A stretch of 15,945 nt of DNA from contig ONFW01000041.1 of the NCBI GenBank assembly GCA_900317215.1, forward strand, positions 1 through 15,945, given 5' to 3'. Positions 1 to 7,120 of the stretch are shown one piece after another. The notes beneath the pieces were generated by a model that did no database searches, had not been told where the DNA came from, and saw only the letters and a program-made list of their open reading frames with translations. The translations under genes were made by a program, and so were the position numbers. The DNA comes from an uncultured Eubacteriales bacterium. Lineage in GTDB: Bacteria > Bacillota > Clostridia > Oscillospirales > Acutalibacteraceae. Numbering within the stretch: position 1 is the first letter of the stretch; each line of letters begins with the position of its first letter.

Positions 1-254
1 CTATTAACACAATTTGATAACATATGACAAAAACTCACGTTTATTCATTGTCCTCTGCATGACGGAAAGGTCAATATGATCCTTAAATAAGCCGTGCTTT
101 GATGCGTTGCCAAAGAGAGATGTCGAAGCTTCTCTGACACACCTGAACTGTTTTGTAAGCATGAGCGGTGACCGTAATGCACGCTTTTCAGGCTGTCGTC
201 ACTTTTTCAAAACCGTCAAATGCGTATGATCTGTAATCGTTCCTGCTGCTCTGC
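1..254. other. Stretch without a supported gene
   Basis: No convincing coding region is visible here. The minus strand has a short open frame (ATG at 162 to TAA at 4-6, about 52 codons) without a Shine-Dalgarno sequence before its ATG and with no recognisable family. No T-rich hairpin follows the minus-strand gene that ends at 255, so its transcript may run on through this stretch. Confidence 0.5.
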
Positions 255-647
255 TTAACTGCAGTAATCCTCAAGGAGCCTTTCGAGTGATCTGCGGTCA
301 GGAACCGATATACCATTTTCAAGCAGGCTCCTGTCGGCAACAGGGAGCGTGCTGATATGAACATCACTGATATAATACGGGACCGGCTCTTCGTCCCTGA
401 AAAGTGCGATCTTTTTATCATAGATCCCGATCCTATATCCTCCGGTTACGGTTTCTGAACCTTGAGACATGCTGATTCTATTATCGCCGCTTTCATCATT
501 GACCACGCTGCGTTGCTGTTCGTTTATCTCACCTGCGGCATTCAGCTCTGATGACGCCTGAGCCCGTGCGTTGTAAGACTGCCTGTATGAGCTTATCATA
601 ATACAGATAAACAGTATGCTGCCTGTTATAAGGATCAGTTTTTTCAT
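255..647 (-). CDS. Small membrane-anchored protein with BofC-like C-terminal region
   Basis: The predicted product is 130 residues. I chose the ATG at 645-647 over an upstream in-frame ATG at 692 because AGAGGTGAT (655-663) sits just ahead of it. Residues 3-20 form one hydrophobic segment that could be an uncleaved anchor or a signal peptide, followed by a polar linker (about 21-68). Residues 70-130 (YRIGIYDKKIALF, then DVHISTLPVADRSLLENGI, ending LERLLEDY) resemble the C-terminal domain of BofC, a Bacillus forespore protein that controls sigma-K processing. Clostridia carry many short stand-alone proteins with this domain whose role is not established, so a sporulation role is not implied. 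The protein probably sits on the outer face of the membrane. It is divergent from the PBP gene, which may mean shared regulation. The family assignment rests on motif memory only. Confidence 0.72.
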   Translation of the reverse strand: MKKLILITGSILFICIMISSYRQSYNARAQASSELNAAGEINEQQRSVVNDESGDNRISMSQGSETVTGGYRIGIYDKKIALFRDEEPVPYYISDVHISTLPVADRSLLENGISVPDRRSLERLLEDYCS

Positions 648-691
648 TGCAATAATCACCTCTGTACAATATTTTTGGGAGATTTTGTGCA

Positions 692-697
692 ATTATA
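692..697 (-). promoter_or_regulatory. Possible -10 element of the BofC-like gene
   Basis: On the minus strand a perfect TATAAT lies about 45 nt ahead of the chosen ATG, giving a leader of roughly 40 nt. No good -35 hexamer is found at 16-18 nt spacing; the upstream DNA is A-rich, which could act as an UP-like element. The call is weak. Confidence 0.35.
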
Positions 698-787
698 CAA
701 GGAAAAAGACTTTTTTTTTAGCAAAATATAGATATTGAAAGCTGTTTTTTAAATTATTAAAAAAAACATTCCATTTTTTTGATTTTA

Positions 788-796
788 TGGTATAAT
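788..796 (+). promoter_or_regulatory. Extended -10 promoter of the PBP gene
   Basis: TGGTATAAT is a consensus extended -10 (TGn followed by TATAAT). The region 16-18 nt upstream has no clear -35, as is common for extended -10 promoters. Transcription would start near 803 and produce a 5' leader of about 130 nt. Confidence 0.6.
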
Positions 797-802
797 AGCA
801 TA

Positions 803-936
803 GGTAACTTATATATCGCAGAAAGAAATTCAGTTCTGCGGTTTATAATACGAAAAAACGGCAATCTTATCCTTGATGAGCCGCTGCAAAGGGCGGGTGT
901 AAGCCCGCACCTTATAATAAGAGGAGGTCATAGCTT
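803..936 (+). promoter_or_regulatory. Structured 5' leader of the PBP gene
   Basis: Three successive hairpins can be drawn. The first is CGCAGAA (817-823) with TTCTGCG (834-840). The second is CGGC plus ATC (859-866) with GAT plus GCCG (875-883). The third is GCGGG (893-897) with CCCGC (904-908). CCGC at 881-884 could instead pair with GCGG at 893-896, so the last two helices can compete. A small palindrome (911-921) and the Shine-Dalgarno GAGGAGGT (921-928) follow. I could not match this to a known riboswitch. There is no T-run, so any control would more likely act on translation or RNA stability. Confidence 0.4.
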
Positions 937-3414
937 GTGAGAAAGACCGATATCAGCAAATATAACGATGACGCCGGCAAAAGCTCGGTGTCTGTCTTAT
1001 CCGTTATCAGGGAGTTCTTTTCATCAATAGGAAAGCTCCTCGTAACTGCTTTTCTGGTAGCTGTCTTTACGGGTCTTGTAGTAGGCGTGTCCGTGCTGTT
1101 CTATATTCTGAATATTGCGAGCGAACCGTCAAACATCGACCTTGAGGATATGAAGCTCAACGAAACGAGCCATGTGTATGTTCTCAATGAAAAGGGTGAA
1201 TGGGAGGACTACCGTCAGCTTTATTCCACCGAAAACCGTGTGTGGGTAGCCTATAAGGATATACCAAAGCAGATGATAGATGCTCAGATAGCTATTGAGG
1301 ATAAGAGATTCTATGACCATGAGGGCGTTGACTGGTACAGGACCGGAGGCGCAGTGTTCAGCCTTGCTACCGGCAAGGACGACTTCGGCGGCTCGACCAT
1401 AACTCAGCAGCTCATCAAGAATATCACAGACGATAATGAAGTGAGCATTACAAGAAAGCTGCGTGAGATATTCAGAGCAATAAAGCTCGAAAAGGAATAT
1501 ACCAAGGATGATATCCTTGAGGCTTACCTGAATATAGTAAACTACGGCAGCGGCTGCAGAGGCGTACAGTCTGCGGCAAGGCTCTATTTCAACAAGGATA
1601 TCAGGGATTGCACCATTGCTGAATGTGCCGCTATTGCAGGCATTACTCAGAACCCCTACGCTTATGACCCGCTCATTTTCCCCGAGCAGAACAAGATACG
1701 CCGTGATACCGTGCTTGATGAGATGTACGATCAGGAAATGATAACCAAAGAGGAATATGAGCAGGCTCAGAAGGAGTCTGAGAATATGAAGTTTATCGGC
1801 TTCGTCGTTGAGGAAGAGGAGGACGAGAGCGATAGCTGGAACTGGTATGATGACAGGCTTTTCAGAGATGTTACGGCAGGCATAGCCGCAGAAAAGAAGA
1901 TCTCTATAGGTGAAGCCGAGGATATGATATACAGCAAGGGTCTCAAGATCTACAGCGCAATGGACAAAAGGGCGCAGGAGATCGCCGAAAAGAAGGTGCT
2001 CTCATGGAAGACCCCTGACGATCCTACCCTTGATGTTGGTTATATGATGCTTGATTTTGAAGGAAGAGTGCTTGCAACGGTCGGCGGCAGACAAGAGAGG
2101 GACGGCAGACTTCTCTGGGACAACGCATCTCAGTCTGCTCTGCAGCCCGGTTCGACGATCAAACCCCTCTCCTCCTTTGCGATCGCCATTGATGAGGGCA
2201 AGATCAACTATTCTACGCTTGTTTCTGATGCTCCGATACAGAACTGGAGCTATAAGGAGAACGGTGATTCCGTTATGGGACCCGCTAACTGGTACGGCAC
2301 CTATTACGGTGACATTACCGTTACAAGATCACTCAACATCTCCTCGAACGGAGCTGCGGTCAGTATTCTTAATATGGTCGGAATGCCCACAAGCTATGAA
2401 TTCCTTACAAAGAGCCTGCACTTCACGCATCTTGACGAGGAAAGAGACCAGACGAATCTGGCGGGTCTTTCGATAGGCGGCTTTACAGGCGGAACAACCG
2501 TTGAGGAAATGACCTCGTCCTATGCGATATTCTGTAATGACGGATATTACTACGATCCCTACACATGTTTCTGGGTAGAGGACAAGGACGGCAACGTCAT
2601 TCTTGACAACCGCGACAGAGGTATGCCCGACAGGGTGATCTCCTCCGAGACGTCAACTATAATGAACAGACTTCTTTCTCAGGTGGTAAATTCTGATGAG
2701 ACAGACCCGACCTTTGCTCCTCTCGGCTACAGAGTAAAGATAGACGGCTGGGATATCATTGGCAAGACCGGTACAACAGACAGCTCCTATGACAACTGGT
2801 TCATAGGTGCATCACCCTATGCAGTTGCAGGAATATGGACAGGACATTCATCGCCTTCGGCAATTGCAGAGAGCGAGCAGGGAGCTGTTCACTATCTCTG
2901 GCGGGATATCATGGCTGAATGGCTGAAGGGCAAGGAAAAGAAGGGTTATACTCTCAGCGGAAATGTGGAACAGCATAATTTCAGCAAGAAGACAGGTCTT
3001 CTTCTAACCTACGACGCCGGCAGCGATATGGATACGGGCTATTATTCGCCTGATAATCTGCCGACCTATGCTAAGATACCCACAAAGCCCGTCGATAAGC
3101 CGGAAAGCTCGGATACTGAGGAAAGCTCAGAGCCTGAGGAAAGCCCTGAGCCGCCCGAGGAAAGCTCGGAACCGACTGAGGAAAGCTCAGAGCCTGAAGA
3201 AAGCCCTGAGCCGACAGAGGATAGCTCTGAGCCGACTGAGGAAAGTCCGGAGCCTCCCGAGGAAAGCACGGAGCCGACAGAGGAAAGCCCTGAGCCGCCT
3301 GAGGAAAGTCCGGAGCCTCCCGAGGAAAGCCCTGAGCCGCCCGAGGAAAGTCCGGAGCCTCCGGAGGATCCTGAGCCCGACGAAAGCGAAACGCCCGAAG
3401 AGCCTGCTGAATGA
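937..3414 (+). CDS. Class A penicillin-binding protein (PBP1A/PonA type)
   Basis: A bifunctional peptidoglycan synthase of 825 residues that polymerises lipid II and cross-links stem peptides outside the membrane. It starts at GTG (937) with GAGGAGGT at 921-928; the nearby TTG at 935 is immediately followed by a stop. Residues 1-32 are cytoplasmic and about 33-59 span the membrane. The glycosyltransferase-51 domain shows EDKRFYDHEG with catalytic Glu121, GGSTITQQL (151-159), and RKLREI (173-178). The transpeptidase domain has the nucleophile motif STIK (406-409), SSN (469-471) and KTGT (610-613), so both activities look intact. From about residue 722 to the end is an acidic Pro/Glu/Ser tail of near-repeats, including four exact tandem EESPEPP units (782-809). 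Similar low-complexity tails occur on other Gram-positive class A PBPs, but here it is long. The gene heads the unit containing hom and lysC. Confidence 0.95.
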   Translation: MRKTDISKYNDDAGKSSVSVLSVIREFFSSIGKLLVTAFLVAVFTGLVVGVSVLFYILNIASEPSNIDLEDMKLNETSHVYVLNEKGEWEDYRQLYSTENRVWVAYKDIPKQMIDAQIAIEDKRFYDHEGVDWYRTGGAVFSLATGKDDFGGSTITQQLIKNITDDNEVSITRKLREIFRAIKLEKEYTKDDILEAYLNIVNYGSGCRGVQSAARLYFNKDIRDCTIAECAAIAGITQNPYAYDPLIFPEQNKIRRDTVLDEMYDQEMITKEEYEQAQKESENMKFIGFVVEEEEDESDSWNWYDDRLFRDVTAGIAAEKKISIGEAEDMIYSKGLKIYSAMDKRAQEIAEKKVLSWKTPDDPTLDVGYMMLDFEGRVLATVGGRQERDGRLLWDNASQSALQPGSTIKPLSSFAIAIDEGKINYSTLVSDAPIQNWSYKENGDSVMGPANWYGTYYGDITVTRSLNISSNGAAVSILNMVGMPTSYEFLTKSLHFTHLDEERDQTNLAGLSIGGFTGGTTVEEMTSSYAIFCNDGYYYDPYTCFWVEDKDGNVILDNRDRGMPDRVISSETSTIMNRLLSQVVNSDETDPTFAPLGYRVKIDGWDIIGKTGTTDSSYDNWFIGASPYAVAGIWTGHSSPSAIAESEQGAVHYLWRDIMAEWLKGKEKKGYTLSGNVEQHNFSKKTGLLLTYDAGSDMDTGYYSPDNLPTYAKIPTKPVDKPESSDTEESSEPEESPEPPEESSEPTEESSEPEESPEPTEDSSEPTEESPEPPEESTEPTEESPEPPEESPEPPEESPEPPEESPEPPEDPEPDESETPEEPAE
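3100..3393 (+). repeat. Pro/Glu/Ser coding repeat in the PBP tail
   Basis: This stretch encodes 5-7 residue units of the types EESPEPP, EESSEPT and SSEPEE. At DNA level it is built from near-identical pieces such as GAGGAAAGYCCTGAGCC. The last part holds four perfect 21-bp-period protein repeats, with some synonymous differences between copies. Such arrays can expand or contract by slippage or recombination without losing frame. Long open frames seen in other frames here are by-products of the repeat. Confidence 0.9.
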
Positions 3415-3539
3415 TCGAGAAGCAGGAAGGGATCTGATAAACACAACAATAGTCAGACGCCGGCGTCAGATGTGTATCCGGCTGCTGAGAACAGGCAGCC
3501 TCACCGGCATAATACGAACAGATAAGGAGAGTTAAATTT
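3415..3539 (+). promoter_or_regulatory. PBP-hom spacer with a hairpin and a palindrome
   Basis: The 125-nt spacer holds a perfect 12-bp palindrome GACGCCGGCGTC (3456-3467) and a stable hairpin at 3480-3500 (GGCTGC with GCAGCC, extended by TG/CA past one bulged G, closing an AGAA loop). No T-run follows either, and I see no clear promoter, so readthrough from the PBP gene into hom is likely. The AAGGAGAG ribosome binding site of hom is at 3524-3531. Confidence 0.45.
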
Positions 3540-4787
3540 ATGGTACAGGCAGCGGTAATGGGCTACGGAGTAGTCGGTTCGGGAGTGGTTGAGGTCCTTA
3601 TGGAGCATAAGGAAAGCATTGCGAGACGAACAAAGGACGAGATAGGGATAAAATATATCCTTGATATAAGAGATTTCCCCGACAGCCCGTTTCAGGATAA
3701 ATTCACCAAGTCGTTTGAGGATATCCTCAATGATGATGAAGTAAAGGTCGTTGCCGAGGTCATGGGCGGTGTTCACCCTGCATACGATTTTACAAGAAAG
3801 CTTCTCGAGAGCGGCAAGAGCGTGGTCACTTCAAACAAGGAGCTTGTTGCAACAAAAGGAGCAGAGCTTCTTAAAATAGCTAAGGAGCACAATGTAAACT
3901 ATCTTTTCGAGGCAAGTGTCGGAGGAGGGATCCCGATAATTAGACCCCTGAGTCAGTGTCTTGCTGCAAACGAGGTTATAGAGATAGCGGGTATCCTCAA
4001 CGGTACTACAAACTTTATCCTTACCAAGATGATAAGGGAGAGCATGTCATTTGAGGAAGCTCTTGCAATGGCGCAGAGGCTCGGATATGCCGAGAGAAAT
4101 CCTGCCGCCGATATAGAGGGTCACGATGCAGGCAGAAAGATCAGTATTCTTGCTTCTCTTGTGTACGGAAAGCATGTTTATCCTCAGTATGTCCACACAC
4201 AGGGCATAACAAAGATATCTCTTGAGGACGTCAATTATGCTTCCGCCTGGGGTGGTGTGATAAAGCTCATCGGTCAGGTTAAGAAGCTTGAGGACGGCAC
4301 CCTTGATATCACCGTGGAGCCTATGCTCATAGCAAAGGACAGTCAGCTTGCGAATGTTGACGATGTGTTCAACGGTATCCTTGTAAGAGGAGACTCAACG
4401 GGCGACGTTGTATTCTATGGCAAGGGCGCAGGAAAGCTTCCTACAGCAAGCGCCGTTGTTGCCGATATAATGGACTGTGTAAAGCACCTTGGCAAGAGAA
4501 AGTATCTCGATTGGGCGGACGGTGACGAAAGCATTGTCAAGCCCTATGACGAGACTGTTTTCCCTGTATATATCAGAGCTGCCGGGAAAAAGGGCAAAAA
4601 AGCGCTTTACGAGAAGGCTTGCGAGCTGTTTGCTGATGTAAAAGAGATCGTTCGCTCAGGCTCGGCTGAGAACGAGCTTGCCTTTACTACGGGTGATATG
4701 AAGGTCGCCGATACTGAAAAAGCCGTGGCTGCATTTGAGAGCTTCGGCGCTGATGTACTGTCAAAGATCCGTATTGCGGATCTGTAA
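3540..4787 (+). CDS. hom: Homoserine dehydrogenase
   Basis: A cytoplasmic NAD(P)H-dependent enzyme that reduces aspartate semialdehyde to homoserine, the branch point to threonine and methionine. The product is 415 residues, slightly short for the ACT-containing form (about 430). It starts at ATG 3540 with AAGGAGAG at 3524-3531. The Rossmann motif GYGVVGSG is at 8-15. NGTTNF (154-159) and the family signature at 182-200 are present, including Asp196 and Lys200 at the expected catalytic positions. The conserved YGKGAGKLPTASAVVAD is at 293-309. The C-terminal 75 residues (about 341-415) have the size and position of an ACT domain but lack the usual DxPGxLA ligand-binding loop, reading AAGKKGKKALYEKA instead. 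Feedback control by threonine may therefore be altered or absent. lysC follows after 24 nt, so the two probably form an operon. Confidence 0.95.
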   Translation: MVQAAVMGYGVVGSGVVEVLMEHKESIARRTKDEIGIKYILDIRDFPDSPFQDKFTKSFEDILNDDEVKVVAEVMGGVHPAYDFTRKLLESGKSVVTSNKELVATKGAELLKIAKEHNVNYLFEASVGGGIPIIRPLSQCLAANEVIEIAGILNGTTNFILTKMIRESMSFEEALAMAQRLGYAERNPAADIEGHDAGRKISILASLVYGKHVYPQYVHTQGITKISLEDVNYASAWGGVIKLIGQVKKLEDGTLDITVEPMLIAKDSQLANVDDVFNGILVRGDSTGDVVFYGKGAGKLPTASAVVADIMDCVKHLGKRKYLDWADGDESIVKPYDETVFPVYIRAAGKKGKKALYEKACELFADVKEIVRSGSAENELAFTTGDMKVADTEKAVAAFESFGADVLSKIRIADL

Positions 4788-4811
4788 TAAAAAGAATTTG
4801 GAGGAGAGAAA

Positions 4812-6026
4812 ATGAGTCTTATCGTACAGAAATTCGGAGGAAGCTCAGTTGCTAACGCAGAGAGGGTCTTCAATGTCGCTAAGATAGTTACGGATACATA
4901 CAAAAAGGGCAATAATGTCGTAGTTGTAGTATCTGCTCAGGGCGACACCACAGACGACCTTATTGAGAAGGCTAATGAGATAAATCCGGATGCATCAAAA
5001 AGGGAAAAGGATATGCTTCTTGCCGCAGGCGAGCAGATATCCATTTCGCTGCTCGCAATGGCGATCGAGAAGTTAGGGTATCCAGTTATTTCGCTTCTGG
5101 GCTGGCAGGCAGGCTTCCAGACGACCTCTGCATACACCTCGGCCCGCATAAAGAGGGTAAGAACGGACCGTATCGCCAAGGAACTCGACAAGAAAAACAT
5201 CGTTATAGTTGCCGGCTTCCAGGGTATCAACAGATATGAGGACGTCACGACTCTCGGCAGGGGCGGCTCCGATACGAGCGCGGTTGCTATAGCCGCAGCA
5301 ATGCACGCCGATCTTTGTCAGATATACACAGATGTTGAGGGTGTTTACACTGCGGATCCGAGAAAGGTCAGCAACGCAACAAAGCTTAAAACGATATCTT
5401 ATGACGAGATGCTTGAGCTTGCAACTCTCGGCGCACAGGTGCTCAACAACAGAAGCGTTGAAATGGCAAAGAAATATAACATAGAGCTTGAGGTTCTTTC
5501 AAGCCTTACAAATAAACCCGGTACGATCGTTAAGGAGGCTAAAAAAATGGAAAAAATGTTGATAAGCGGTGTGGCTAAGGATACTAACGTTGCAAGGATC
5601 TCAGTAGTGGGTGTTCCCGATAATCCCGGTCTTGCATTCAAGATGTTCTCAAAGCTTTCCGCAAAGGGAATAAATGTTGATATAATCCTTCAGTCGATCG
5701 GCAGAGACGGCACAAAGGATATTTCCTTTACGGTAGCAAAGGATAATGTCAAGGAAGCAAAGGAAGCAATGGAGGAGTATGCTGCTGCAGTAGGCGGCAA
5801 GTCTGTTCTTGTTGACGAGAAGGTCGCAAAGATATCTATCGTCGGCGCCGGCATGGAGAGCCATGCAGGAGTTGCTACAAAGATGTTTGAGGCTCTTTAT
5901 GACGCTCAGATCAATATCCGCATGATCTCCACAAGCGAGATCAAGGTTTCTGTCCTCATCGACGAGGATAAGGCTGATGCTGCTGTAAGCGCTATACACT
6001 CAAAGTTCTTTGATGACGAAAACTGA
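4812..6026 (+). CDS. lysC: Aspartate kinase with two ACT domains
   Basis: Phosphorylates L-aspartate using ATP, the first step toward lysine, threonine, methionine and diaminopimelate. The product is 404 residues, close to the 408 of Bacillus subtilis aspartokinase II. It starts at ATG 4812 behind GGAGGAGAG (4800-4808). The kinase domain covers about 1-240, with the substrate motif KFGGSS (7-12) and GRGGSDTSA (149-157). Two ACT domains follow at about 262-335 (VVGVPDNPGLAFKMF) and 339-402 (IVGAGMESHAGVATKMF), the usual sites of feedback inhibition by lysine and/or threonine. The gene follows hom closely and is followed by a strong terminator. Inside it, at codon 246, is a strong ribosome binding site and ATG for a second, regulatory-only product, listed separately. 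Confidence 0.96.
   Translation: MSLIVQKFGGSSVANAERVFNVAKIVTDTYKKGNNVVVVVSAQGDTTDDLIEKANEINPDASKREKDMLLAAGEQISISLLAMAIEKLGYPVISLLGWQAGFQTTSAYTSARIKRVRTDRIAKELDKKNIVIVAGFQGINRYEDVTTLGRGGSDTSAVAIAAAMHADLCQIYTDVEGVYTADPRKVSNATKLKTISYDEMLELATLGAQVLNNRSVEMAKKYNIELEVLSSLTNKPGTIVKEAKKMEKMLISGVAKDTNVARISVVGVPDNPGLAFKMFSKLSAKGINVDIILQSIGRDGTKDISFTVAKDNVKEAKEAMEEYAAAVGGKSVLVDEKVAKISIVGAGMESHAGVATKMFEALYDAQINIRMISTSEIKVSVLIDEDKADAAVSAIHSKFFDDEN
5547..6026 (+). CDS. Probable internal-start beta subunit of aspartate kinase
   Basis: Within lysC, AAGGAGG (5532-5538) lies 8 nt ahead of an in-frame ATG (5547-5549). Translation from there gives a 159-residue protein, beginning MEKMLISGVAKD, that contains only the two ACT domains. 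In Bacillus subtilis aspartokinase II and in Corynebacterium, such an internal start is known to make the beta subunit of an alpha2beta2 enzyme (about 163 residues in B. subtilis). Both the position at the kinase/ACT junction and the product length match. The site is seen in the sequence; that it is used is inferred. Confidence 0.6.
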   Translation: MEKMLISGVAKDTNVARISVVGVPDNPGLAFKMFSKLSAKGINVDIILQSIGRDGTKDISFTVAKDNVKEAKEAMEEYAAAVGGKSVLVDEKVAKISIVGAGMESHAGVATKMFEALYDAQINIRMISTSEIKVSVLIDEDKADAAVSAIHSKFFDDEN

Positions 6027-6049
6027 TATAATCTGTCAAAGGATTCAGA

Positions 6050-6096
6050 AAAGGCACGGAGACTCTATAAACAGCTCCGTGCCTTTGTTCTGTTTT
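6050..6096 (+). terminator. Rho-independent terminator after lysC
   Basis: A perfect 12-bp stem, AAAGGCACGGAG (6050-6061) with CTCCGTGCCTTT (6075-6086), is followed by a T-rich tail (GTTCTGTTTTT). It ends the hom-lysC transcript about 25 nt after the lysC stop. Confidence 0.92.
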
Positions 6097-6104
6097 TATT
6101 ATAC

Positions 6105-6142
6105 ATAAAAAGGCACGGCAGCTCGTGAGGGCTCCGTGCCTT
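6105..6142 (-). terminator. Rho-independent terminator of the CobW-type operon
   Basis: Read on the minus strand, AAGGCACGG and CCGTGCCTT (6134-6142 and 6110-6118) form a 9-bp stem, extended by AGC/GCT (6120-6122 with 6131-6133) past one bulge. A T-run corresponding to A6106-A6110 follows. It begins just after the stop of the minus-strand gene ending at 6151. The stem reuses the core of the neighbouring lysC terminator. Confidence 0.85.
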
Positions 6143-6150
6143 GGTTTTAT

Positions 6151-7101
6151 TCAGGAGAAGTAGACTGTTTCCTCCTCGGGCTTTTGAGCGGGTTTTACGT
6201 CTTTGACATAGAACATAGGACCGACCTCATTGCCGAACATCTTGTCCTTTACTGCCTTGACCTCCGCTGTTACCATATACCAGCCCCTGTTTGAAAGAGA
6301 TGAAGCCTTACTCCACTTGCACAGGAAGCCGACATATCGGATATCCTCAACGCAGCAGGTCATGGCAAATCTGCCGCCGACAAAGGTGTCCTTCGGCATT
6401 TTGGAATTTTTTGCTACAAGCGCCTTAAAGGTGATCGTTTTGCCGTTATAATTCTCCGGCTTGTCCATAGCATCGAGATAAAGAAGTCCGAAATCCTCGT
6501 CCTTGACCTCAAATGCGGGCGAAGCTATATCGAAGGGCAGGGGATCAACGATCTGATCCTGCTCAATAGTTCCGTCTTTATATTCATATATGATATTCGC
6601 TCTGCGGTTGATAGCTCTAACTATAGTGTGCAGCTTCATTTTGTCTATTTCATCGCTGAAGCGGTTAAAGAAAACGACCTCACAGGCGTTTATCTTGTCA
6701 TAAACAAGCTGACGCATATTGTTGTTGTACATATCAAAGGTATTGGCGTCTGCAAGCATCATGATCTGATAGACCTGCCAATTCTTCGGCAGCACCTCTC
6801 CAAGCTCATTGAGCATCCACATTCCGTTATATTCTATCAGGACTCTTTCTGCTCTCGCTTTTTTGAACTCCTGCATAAGAAATTCCTCTGTAAGCTGCTC
6901 CTTATCCTCAACGGACACGATAGTCACATTTCTGCCGCCGACATATCTTGATGTATCAAGCTCCTTTTCGCCCTCCTCGCATAGCACTACAAGGGTCTTT
7001 TCTCCGTTCATAAAGCCTTCGTCACAGAGATTTTCATGCATAAAGCTTGTTTTTCCTCCGTCAAGAAAGCCTAAAAAGAGATATACGGGAACTGCATTCA
7101 T
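6151..7101 (-). CDS. CobW-like P-loop protein fused to a YcgQ-like C-terminal domain
   Basis: A 316-residue protein starting at ATG 7099-7101 with AAGGAGTG just upstream. The P-loop GFLDGGKT (11-18) matches the CobW/COG0523 G1 motif GFLGAGKT with one odd Asp. Weak equivalents of later G motifs are seen: LIEYNG (88-93) where the family has EPSG, and FFNRFSDE (144-151) where it has NKxD. The GCxCC metal-transfer motif of COG0523 is missing. Residues about 205-305 (GKTITFKALV, DTFVGGRFAMTCC, GWYMVTAEVKA) resemble the C-terminal domain of YcgQ/TIGR03943, a subunit paired with a YcgR permease in other Firmicutes; its Cys249-Cys250 pair is retained. The gene lies 19 nt after the His-rich CobW gene and shares its operon. 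Metal handling is inferred from context; the biochemical function is unknown. Confidence 0.82.
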   Translation of the reverse strand: MNAVPVYLFLGFLDGGKTSFMHENLCDEGFMNGEKTLVVLCEEGEKELDTSRYVGGRNVTIVSVEDKEQLTEEFLMQEFKKARAERVLIEYNGMWMLNELGEVLPKNWQVYQIMMLADANTFDMYNNNMRQLVYDKINACEVVFFNRFSDEIDKMKLHTIVRAINRRANIIYEYKDGTIEQDQIVDPLPFDIASPAFEVKDEDFGLLYLDAMDKPENYNGKTITFKALVAKNSKMPKDTFVGGRFAMTCCVEDIRYVGFLCKWSKASSLSNRGWYMVTAEVKAVKDKMFGNEVGPMFYVKDVKPAQKPEEETVYFS

Positions 7102-7120
7102 TTTCCTTCACTCCTTTTTA

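Noticed and set aside
4..162. Short minus-strand open frame (about 52 codons)
   Set aside because: No ribosome binding site before its ATG and no recognisable family; it lies downstream of the BofC-like gene and is short enough to be chance.
803..936. A known riboswitch (c-di-AMP, c-di-GMP, Mg or Mn type) before the PBP gene
   Set aside because: I could not find the conserved core sequences of these classes, and the leader is short for a c-di-AMP riboswitch.
3066..3535. Long open frames on both strands across the PBP tail
   Set aside because: They are out-of-frame readings of the in-frame Pro/Glu/Ser repeat, giving Arg/Leu- or Gly/Ser-rich artefact proteins.
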